From Actinomycetota bacterium (GTDB lineage: Bacteria; Actinomycetota; Actinomycetes; S36-B12; UBA10799): a DNA stretch of 5,388 nt. The stretch covers positions 1-5,388 of the forward strand of contig JAUPKM010000051.1 of the NCBI GenBank assembly GCA_030837445.1. Direction: 5' to 3'. Positions 1-4,745 of the stretch are shown one piece after another. A program made the position numbers and the translations under genes. The first letter of the stretch is position 1. Every line of letters begins with the position of its first letter. The notes below the pieces were generated by a model. That model did no database searches. It had not been told where the DNA came from and saw only the letters and a list, made by a program, of their open reading frames with translations.

Positions 1-1004
1 ACCGGGTGGCCGCCCCAGGTGTAGCCGTGCAGGAAGGAGTTGGTGCCGTGTGCGAAGGGTTCGAACAGTCGGTCAGAGGCGATCATCGCCCCCATCGGTG
101 CGTAGCCGGAGGTCATCCCCTTGGCGCAGGTGATGATGTCGGGAATCGTGTTGAAGCGGTTGATGGCGAAGGTTTCGCCGATCCGACCGAAGGCGCAGAT
201 CGTCTCGTCCGCCACCAGCAGCACATCGTGCCGGTCGCAGATCTCCCGGACGCGCTCGAAATAACCGGGCGGCGGTGGGAAGCAGCCACCCGAGTTCTGT
301 ACCGGCTCCAGGAAGACCGCGGCGACGGTGTTCGGGCCCTCCATCTCGATCGCCAACTCAATCTGGTCGGCGGCCCAGATGCTGAAGGCAGCAACATCGT
401 CGCCGTGCTCCGGTGCCCGGTAGAAGTTGGTGTTCGGCACCTTGATGGCTCCTGGCACCAGGGGTTCGAAGAACTCCTTGGCCGCCGGGATCCCGGTGAT
501 GCTGAGGGCGCCCTGCGGAGTCCCGTGGTACGCGACGTTGCGACTGATGACCTTCGTCTTCATCGGCTTGCCGGTCAACTTGAAGTACTGCTTGGCCAGC
601 TTCCATGCGCTCTCGACGGCGTCGCCGCCGCCGTTCGTGAAGAACACCCGGTTCAGATCGCCAGGAGCCAGGTGGGCAAGTCGCTCGGCCAATTCGATCG
701 CGGCGGGGTGGGCATAGGACCAGATTGGGAAGAAGGCCAGTTCCTGCGCCTGTTTGGCCGCGGCGGCGGCCAATTCGGCGCGGCCGTGGCCGACCTGCAC
801 CACGAACAGCCCCGCCAGTCCGTCAAGGTACTGTCGACCGTCATCATCCCAGATGCGGGCACCTTCACCTTTGACGATTACCGGGACATGCCCGCCCTGT
901 TCATAGGTCGAATGCCGAGTGAAGTGCATCCACAGATGTCGAGCTGCCTTGTTCGCGAGCGCGTCGTCGCCAGCTTCGGTCACGTATTGCGGTGTGCTGC
1001 TCAT
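1..1004 (-). CDS. Class III PLP-dependent aminotransferase, probably an amine/diamine:pyruvate type (C-terminus cut by window edge)
   Basis: The minus strand is open from an ATG at 1004 down to the left edge, giving the first 334 residues and no stop. It reads as a fold-type I, class III aminotransferase (the omega-amino-acid/diamine group). The N-terminal substrate region contains HFTRHSTYEQGG and YLDGLAGLFVVQVGHGR. The cofactor phosphate motif NGGGDAVESA is at 124-133. The ring-stacking YHG is at 159-161. LEPVQNSGG is near 230. The pyridine-nitrogen Asp is D266 in VADET, and the Schiff-base Lys is K295 in CAKGMTSGY. The family is usually about 450 residues, so roughly a quarter is missing. 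The start is supported by GGGAG four bases upstream and by the family-like N-terminus. It lies 76 bp downstream of the Lrp/AsnC gene on the same strand, so the two are probably co-transcribed. With aminoaldehyde dehydrogenases and a polyamine-binding protein nearby, I infer transamination of putrescine or a related amine. GABA or beta-alanine cannot be excluded as substrate. Confidence 0.93.
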   Translation of the reverse strand, partial: MSSTPQYVTEAGDDALANKAARHLWMHFTRHSTYEQGGHVPVIVKGEGARIWDDDGRQYLDGLAGLFVVQVGHGRAELAAAAAKQAQELAFFPIWSYAHPAAIELAERLAHLAPGDLNRVFFTNGGGDAVESAWKLAKQYFKLTGKPMKTKVISRNVAYHGTPQGALSITGIPAAKEFFEPLVPGAIKVPNTNFYRAPEHGDDVAAFSIWAADQIELAIEMEGPNTVAAVFLEPVQNSGGCFPPPPGYFERVREICDRHDVLLVADETICAFGRIGETFAINRFNTIPDIITCAKGMTSGYAPMGAMIASDRLFEPFAHGTNSFLHGYTWGGHP

Positions 1005-1008
1005 CGTG

Positions 1009-1013
1009 CTCCC
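1009..1013 (-). promoter_or_regulatory. Ribosome binding site of the aminotransferase
   Basis: The minus strand reads GGGAG, then CACG, then the ATG at 1004. This purine-rich Shine-Dalgarno match decides the start. It also shows that this gene is translated from a leader-containing, probably polycistronic mRNA. The two genes beside the divergent region lack such a site. Confidence 0.6.
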
Positions 1014-1048
1014 AATTTGATCGGCCGTGCTGGTTCGTCCTCGGTCAC

Positions 1049-1074
1049 CGGTCAAGGACCGGGGGTCCTGACCG
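1049..1074 (-). terminator. GC-rich hairpin between the Lrp/AsnC gene and the aminotransferase
   Basis: An inverted repeat sits seven bases after the regulator's stop codon. CGGTCA (1049-1054) pairs with TGACCG (1069-1074) and GGACC (1056-1060) pairs with GGTCC (1064-1068). The loop is GGG and A1055 is a single-base bulge, giving 11 base pairs in all. A second CGGTCA at 1042-1047 could replace the outer arm. There is no T-rich tail on either strand. It could therefore be a tailless actinobacterial terminator, a partial terminator or attenuator that lowers aminotransferase expression, or a processing or stability element. The fold is seen directly; the role is inferred. Confidence 0.45.
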
Positions 1075-1080
1075 TAGGGC

Positions 1081-1551
1081 TCAGCGTGTGCCCCAGGTAT
1101 AGATCTGCTTCTTCAGTTTCAGGTAGACGAAGGTCTCCGTCCGCAACACCCCGGGTAGCACCCGGATCCTTCGATTGATCACGTCCAGTAGGTGGTCATC
1201 GTCCTCGCAGACTAGTTCCACCAGCAAGTCGAAGCCGCCCGCTGTGATGATCATGTAGGCGACCTCTGACATTTCAGTGAGTTCCGCCGCCACCGCCTCC
1301 ACATCGCCGGTCACGACAACGCCGACCATGGCGGCCCGGCGAAATCCGACCTGCATCGGATCCGTGACCGCGGTGATCTGGATAACTCCGGATTCGATCA
1401 GCCGGCCCACTCGCTGTCGGACCGCGGCTTCGGACAGACCGACGGCCGAACTGATCGCTGCGTAGGAGCGGCGGCCATCCTGCTGCAGTTGATCGATGAT
1501 GGCTTTGGATACGTCATCGAGGGTCGTGGCTTGCAGTTCTCGACCCGACAT
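1081..1551 (-). CDS. Lrp/AsnC-family transcriptional regulator
   Basis: With the ATG at 1551 this encodes 156 residues, the normal size for a one-wing Lrp/AsnC protein. Residues about 11-65 form the AsnC-type helix-turn-helix, opening LDDVSKAIIDQLQQDGRRSY. The recognition helix falls around SEAAVRQRVGRL (40-51). Residues about 70-148 form the RAM ligand/oligomerisation domain, with the characteristic GGFDLLVELVCEDDDHLL and PGVLRTETFVYLKL, and the protein ends in YTWGTR. An in-frame ATG at 1611 would add 20 residues. I prefer 1551 because the extra residues have poorer third-position GC, include an AGA codon and do not resemble the domain. In addition, a promoter-like pair lies just upstream of 1551, while neither start has a Shine-Dalgarno site. 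The gene diverges from the dehydrogenases and precedes the aminotransferase, so it probably controls one or both units in response to a small amine or amino acid. The effector is unknown. Confidence 0.92.
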   Translation of the reverse strand: MSGRELQATTLDDVSKAIIDQLQQDGRRSYAAISSAVGLSEAAVRQRVGRLIESGVIQITAVTDPMQVGFRRAAMVGVVVTGDVEAVAAELTEMSEVAYMIITAGGFDLLVELVCEDDDHLLDVINRRIRVLPGVLRTETFVYLKLKKQIYTWGTR

Positions 1552-1558
1552 AGCGGCA

Positions 1559-1587
1559 AGTCTGCCGGTTCCGTTGACCCCACGCAA
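1559..1587 (-). promoter_or_regulatory. Candidate promoter of the Lrp/AsnC gene (leaderless)
   Basis: On the minus strand TTGCGT (1582-1587) is followed after 17 bases by CAGACT (1559-1564). Seven more bases reach the ATG at 1551. The -35 matches the first three consensus bases. The -10 keeps the A at position 2 and T at position 6 that matter most. If used, transcription would begin at or next to the start codon. That fits the absence of a Shine-Dalgarno site and supports 1551 over 1611 as the start. The hexamers are imperfect, so this is tentative. Confidence 0.35.
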
Positions 1588-1649
1588 GGGATTCCGCAGC
1601 CGGAGGCCCATATTTATGCGGAATTGGTGAAAAGTCGAGATCGCACCGG

Positions 1650-1679
1650 TTGAAACGAGCCGACCGAACCCCCTAGAGT
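1650..1679 (+). promoter_or_regulatory. Promoter of the dehydrogenase operon (leaderless)
   Basis: TTGAAA (1650-1655) is followed after 18 bases by TAGAGT (1674-1679), a good match to the actinobacterial TANNNT -10 element. Six bases separate the -10 from the A of the ATG at 1686. Transcription is therefore predicted to start on the start codon itself, giving a leaderless mRNA. No Shine-Dalgarno sequence precedes this ATG, which agrees. Leaderless genes with exactly this -10 to ATG spacing are common in mycobacteria and other actinomycetes. Confidence 0.6.
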
Positions 1680-1685
1680 TCGCCC

Positions 1686-3128
1686 ATGGCTGAACTGAAT
1701 CTGAGCAACTACATCAATGGCGAGTCCGTCACGTCTGCGTCTGGGGAGCGGATCGACCTGGTCGACCCTTCCACCGGCGACATCTTCGGCAGCGCGCCCG
1801 TGTCCGGCGCAGAGGACATCGATGCGGCCTACCGCGCCGCCTCCGATGCATTCCCCGGCTGGCGCGATGCCACCCCGAGTGCCCGACAGAAGGCAATGCT
1901 CGCCATCGCCGACGTACTCGAAGAGCACGCTGAGGAGCTAGTCGACCTGGAGAGCCTCAACACCGGCAAACCGGTGGCGGTCACCATGTCGGAGGAGATT
2001 CCGCCGATGATCGACCAGATTCGATTCTTCGCAGGGGCCGCCCGGCTGTTGGAAGGTCGTGGGTCTGCCGAATACATGGAGGGATTCACCTCCTGGATCC
2101 GGCGCGAACCGGTCGGCGTGATCGGCCAGGTGGCTCCCTGGAATTACCCGATGATGATGGCCGTCTGGAAGTTCGCGCCGGCGATCGCGGCCGGCAACAC
2201 TGTTGTGATCAAGCCCAGCGACACCACACCGGTGAGCACGATCCGGATGGCCGAACTGATCGGTGACATTCTTCCCGCCGGCGTCCTGAATGTGGTGGCC
2301 GGCGATCGGGAGACGGGGCGCGCGCTGGTGGAGCACAAGCGGCCCGACATGGTCGCGATCACCGGCTCGGTGCGGGCGGGTATGCAGGTCGCCGAGTCGG
2401 CGGCCCGGGACGTCAAGCGGGTCCACTTGGAACTTGGCGGGAAGGCCCCTGTGGTGATCTTCGACGACGCCGACGTCGAGGCCGCGGCGGAGTGGTTGGC
2501 GGTCGCCGGATTCTTCAACGCCGGCCAGGACTGCACCGCGGCCACCCGGGTGTTGGCCGCGCCAGGTGTCTACGACGATTTCGTGGCAGCTCTCGCCGAG
2601 CAGGCCAAGAACACCGCGACTACCTTCGAGAACGGTCGGTTGGACGAGGACGCTTTGGTGCCGCCGGTGAACAACGTCAACCAGCTGGAGAAGGTGCTCG
2701 GGTTCATCGAACGGGCCCCGTCTCATGCGCAGATCGTGGCTGGCGGTGCCCGGCAGGGCGATCGCGGCTTCTACATCGCCCCGACAGTGGTCGCTGACCT
2801 GCGCCAGGACGACGAGATGATCCAGAACGAGATCTTCGGACCCTGCATGACGGTTCAGCGGTTCACCGATGAAGACGAGGCGCTGCGGTGGGCCAACGGG
2901 GTCGAGTACGGCCTTGCCTCCAGCGTCTGGACCCGCGATATCGGTCGGGCACTGCGGATGGCGAAGGGGTTGGACTTCGGCTGCGTGTGGATCAACACTC
3001 ACATCCCGCTGGTGGCCGAAATGCCCCACGGCGGCTTCCGACACTCGGGATATGGCAAAGACCTGTCCATGTACGGATTCGAGGACTACACCCGGATCAA
3101 GCACGTGATGGCAAGCCTCGAATCGTGA
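1686..3128 (+). CDS. Aldehyde dehydrogenase 1, aminobutyraldehyde dehydrogenase-like
   Basis: This encodes a complete 480-residue NAD(P)-dependent aldehyde dehydrogenase. The oxyanion Asn is N153 in APWNYP. A cofactor-binding Lys is K176 in KPSDTTP, and the Rossmann-type ITGS is at about 225-228. The general-base Glu is E249 in ELGGK, the nucleophile is C283 in AGQDCTAATR, and the cofactor-contacting EIFGP starts at 382. The end resembles the 4-aminobutyraldehyde dehydrogenase group (MPHGGFRHSGYGKD, then FEDYTRIKHVM). The likely reaction is oxidation of an omega-aminoaldehyde, for example 4-aminobutanal to GABA, in the cytoplasm. VPPVNNVNQLEKV replaces the usual GPLxx segment and marks a clade different from the next gene. 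It also lacks that gene's basic C-terminal tail. The start at 1686 fits family length and the predicted leaderless promoter. It is the first gene of the rightward operon. The family is secure; the exact substrate is inferred from context. Confidence 0.93.
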   Translation: MAELNLSNYINGESVTSASGERIDLVDPSTGDIFGSAPVSGAEDIDAAYRAASDAFPGWRDATPSARQKAMLAIADVLEEHAEELVDLESLNTGKPVAVTMSEEIPPMIDQIRFFAGAARLLEGRGSAEYMEGFTSWIRREPVGVIGQVAPWNYPMMMAVWKFAPAIAAGNTVVIKPSDTTPVSTIRMAELIGDILPAGVLNVVAGDRETGRALVEHKRPDMVAITGSVRAGMQVAESAARDVKRVHLELGGKAPVVIFDDADVEAAAEWLAVAGFFNAGQDCTAATRVLAAPGVYDDFVAALAEQAKNTATTFENGRLDEDALVPPVNNVNQLEKVLGFIERAPSHAQIVAGGARQGDRGFYIAPTVVADLRQDDEMIQNEIFGPCMTVQRFTDEDEALRWANGVEYGLASSVWTRDIGRALRMAKGLDFGCVWINTHIPLVAEMPHGGFRHSGYGKDLSMYGFEDYTRIKHVMASLES

Positions 3129-4627
3129 CGGCTGGTCAATGGATTGACGGGCGGGCAAGCGCGGGTTCGTCCGGTGAGTCGCTCGAGGTGATCAACCCGG
3201 CCACGGGTGCGGTCATCGAGACGGTGGGGTTGGCATCGCCCGTCGACGTGGATGCTGCCGTGTGCGCAGCTGACCGAGCTTTCCGGGAATGGTCGACAGC
3301 GCCCCCAGTCGTCCGGAGCGAGGTGCTGTCGGCGCTTGCGGGCCGGCTCACAGCTCGGGCCGCGGAGTATGCCAGCGTGGAGTCCCAGCAGGCGGGGAAG
3401 CCAATCCGCCTGGCCACCGGATTCGATGTGCCGGGGTCCATCGACAACGCGGCGTACTTCGCCGGGGCCGCCCGGCACCTGCAGGGATCCGCCGCGGCAG
3501 AGTGGGACGGGACGCACAGTTCAACCGTCCGACGGGAGGCGATCGGGGTCGTCGGCTCGATCGCACCATGGAACTACCCGCTGCAGATGGCCATGTGGAA
3601 GATGCTGCCGGCGGTCGCGGCGGGCAACACGGTGGTGCTCAAACCCAGCGAGTTGACACCCTTGACGGCATTGATGTTGGCCGAGGACTGCGCGGCCGCA
3701 GGAATGCCGCCGGGGGTGTTCAATGTGCTGACTGGGACGGGCCCGGTGGCAGGTGAAGCATTGTTGGCCCACCCGCTGGTGCGGATGATCTCCTTCACCG
3801 GTTCGACTGCCGTTGGGCATCGGGTCGCCGAAGTAGCGGTGGCGGGTCTGAAACGGCTCCACCTGGAACTTGGCGGCAAGGCGCCGTTCGTGGTGTTTGA
3901 CGACGCCGACCTCGACGCCGCCATCCAGGGCGCCGTGGCAGGCAGCCTGATCAACACCGGGCAGGACTGCACTGCCGCCACCCGTGCGTACATCCACTCC
4001 TCGAAGTTCGCGGATTTCGTCGCAGGCGTCGCCGACTTGATGGCAACGGTGACTCTCGGCGACACGTCGGCGGAGACGTCTGACCTGGGCCCGCTGATCT
4101 CGGGAAACCAGCAGCAGAAAGTCGCGGCGATGGTTGGCCGAGCTGTCGCGGGCGGCGCTCGCGCAGTGACCGGCGGCGAGATTCCCACCGGCCCGCTCGC
4201 GGTCGGAAGCTACTACCGGCCGACGCTGATCACCGGTGCGGCCCAGGACAGCGAAATTGTGCAGGAAGAAGTCTTCGGTCCGGTGTTGGTTGCGCTGCCG
4301 TTCGACACTGACGACGAGGCCATCGCGCTGGCCAATGACACGCCCTATGGTCTGGCCGCTTCCGCATGGACCACTGATGTTGTCCGCAGTCAGCGTGCGA
4401 GTCGAGAGATCCAGGCCGGCTGCGTGTGGATCAACGACCACATCCCGATCGTCTCCGAGATGCCCCATGGTGGCTACAAGGCCTCCGGATTCGGTAAGGA
4501 CATGAGCATGTACTCATTTGAGGAGTACACCCAGGTCAAGCACGTCAGTGTCGATGTGTCCGGTGTCGCGAGGAAGGAATGGCATCGCACGATCTTCCGT
4601 AATCCCGGGCCGGATCGGGTAGTTTGA
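3125..4627 (+). CDS. Aldehyde dehydrogenase 2, gamma-aminobutyraldehyde dehydrogenase-like
   Basis: This encodes 500 residues starting at GTG 3125. The start overlaps the previous gene's TGA in a GTGA junction, which points to translational coupling; no clear Shine-Dalgarno site is visible. The reading frame is open upstream to 2888, but that part lies inside the first dehydrogenase. Homology begins with the typical QWIDGR, confirming the GTG. Catalytic elements are N150 in APWNYP, E248 in ELGGK and C282 in TGQDCTAATR, followed by EEVFGP and the aminoaldehyde-type ending MPHGGYKASGFGKDMSMYSFEEYTQVKHV. A C-terminal extension with ARKEWHRTIF resembles the tail I recall in actinobacterial gamma-aminobutyraldehyde dehydrogenases. 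The likely role is oxidation of 4-aminobutanal, or of 3-aminopropanal from spermidine, to the amino acid. It is related to the gene before it but clearly divergent, so it is not a recent duplicate. Division of labour between the two is inferred only. Confidence 0.92.
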   Translation: MTAGQWIDGRASAGSSGESLEVINPATGAVIETVGLASPVDVDAAVCAADRAFREWSTAPPVVRSEVLSALAGRLTARAAEYASVESQQAGKPIRLATGFDVPGSIDNAAYFAGAARHLQGSAAAEWDGTHSSTVRREAIGVVGSIAPWNYPLQMAMWKMLPAVAAGNTVVLKPSELTPLTALMLAEDCAAAGMPPGVFNVLTGTGPVAGEALLAHPLVRMISFTGSTAVGHRVAEVAVAGLKRLHLELGGKAPFVVFDDADLDAAIQGAVAGSLINTGQDCTAATRAYIHSSKFADFVAGVADLMATVTLGDTSAETSDLGPLISGNQQQKVAAMVGRAVAGGARAVTGGEIPTGPLAVGSYYRPTLITGAAQDSEIVQEEVFGPVLVALPFDTDDEAIALANDTPYGLAASAWTTDVVRSQRASREIQAGCVWINDHIPIVSEMPHGGYKASGFGKDMSMYSFEEYTQVKHVSVDVSGVARKEWHRTIFRNPGPDRVV

Positions 4628-4741
4628 CGATCAGCCAGCCATCGCAACCGAGCCGATCGGTCAATCTCCACGGCAGTCGGCCATGAGACGACAGACCCAG
4701 CCCCAGACCGGACCGAAGTCCAGAGAAGAAGGACAGCGAAG
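4628..4741 (+). other. Gap between the second dehydrogenase and the binding-protein gene
   Basis: These 114 bases hold small dyads: ACCGA (4647-4651) with TCGGT (4657-4661), GCCGA (4652-4656) with TCGGC (4677-4681), and GGAC/GTCC around a CGAA loop (4710-4721). None is followed by a T-tract, so no firm terminator is seen. A TTGACG at 4624-4629 resembles a -35 box but has no acceptable -10 at the right distance. The binding-protein gene may therefore be read through from the dehydrogenases. The 3' end of the gap overlaps a short upstream ORF (4683-4745). Confidence 0.4.
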
Positions 4742-4745
4742 ATGA
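4683..4745 (+). CDS. Possible 20-codon upstream ORF overlapping the binding-protein start
   Basis: An ATG at 4683 opens a 20-residue, highly basic and Gln-rich reading frame (begins MRRQTQPQ, ends EEGQRR). Its TGA overlaps the ATG of the binding-protein gene as ATGA (4742-4745). Such an overlap is typical of translational coupling, and a leader peptide upstream of a polyamine transporter would make regulatory sense. Against it, there is no convincing Shine-Dalgarno site, three of its codons are AGA, and so short an ORF can occur by chance. I list it as a hypothesis, not an established gene. Confidence 0.2.
   Translation: MRRQTQPQTGPKSREEGQRR
4728..4733 (+). promoter_or_regulatory. Ribosome binding site of the polyamine-binding protein
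   Basis: GAAGGA lies eight bases before the ATG at 4742, a near-ideal Shine-Dalgarno arrangement. It fixes this start, which also gives a complete Tat n-region. It contrasts with the two dehydrogenase genes, which have no such site. Confidence 0.65.

Larger units (their letters stand above)
1552..1685. promoter_or_regulatory. Divergent control region between the regulator and the dehydrogenase operon
   Basis: This 134-bp stretch (75 bp if the regulator starts at 1611) separates the two divergent units and must hold both promoters. It is more AT-rich than its flanks around 1611-1640. It includes small dyads, such as ACCGGT at 1645-1650 and GGTG (1626-1629) facing CACC (1644-1647). These are too short to call an operator with confidence. 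Because Lrp/AsnC genes are commonly autoregulated and control the neighbouring divergent gene, this is where the regulator would be expected to bind. Confidence 0.5.

Noticed and set aside
6..1178. Long plus-strand open frame of 390 codons opposite the aminotransferase
   Set aside because: The minus strand of the same region carries a complete set of class III aminotransferase motifs and the end of the Lrp gene. The plus translation shows no recognisable domain. It is an antisense shadow produced by high GC.
1612..1649. Alternative regulator promoter with TCGACT (1633-1638, minus) and an AT-rich stretch at the 1611 ATG
   Set aside because: The possible -10 overlaps the ATG and lacks the essential last T at proper spacing. 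It is weaker than the pair upstream of 1551.
2888..3124. N-terminal extension of the second dehydrogenase
   Set aside because: The frame is open, but this part overlaps the conserved C-terminus of the first dehydrogenase out of frame and shows no homology. The GTG at 3125 begins at the expected family N-terminus.
1938..3158. Minus-strand open frame of 406 codons opposite the first dehydrogenase
   Set aside because: Its translation is His/Arg/Gly-rich with no domain, and it lies opposite a clear dehydrogenase. Shadow frame.
3521..4468. Minus-strand open frame of 315 codons opposite the second dehydrogenase
   Set aside because: Same reasoning: low-complexity composition, no motifs, and a catalytic-residue-complete gene on the other strand.
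1686..4627. Recent tandem duplication of the two dehydrogenases
   Set aside because: Shared DNA is limited to short stretches encoding catalytic or conserved motifs. The proteins differ in several segments and at the C-terminus, so an old or independent origin is more likely.
4624..4667. Promoter for the binding-protein gene beginning with TTGACG at 4624
   Set aside because: The -35 is good, but no TANNNT lies 16-19 bases downstream. The nearest AT-rich hexamer is about 32 bases away.
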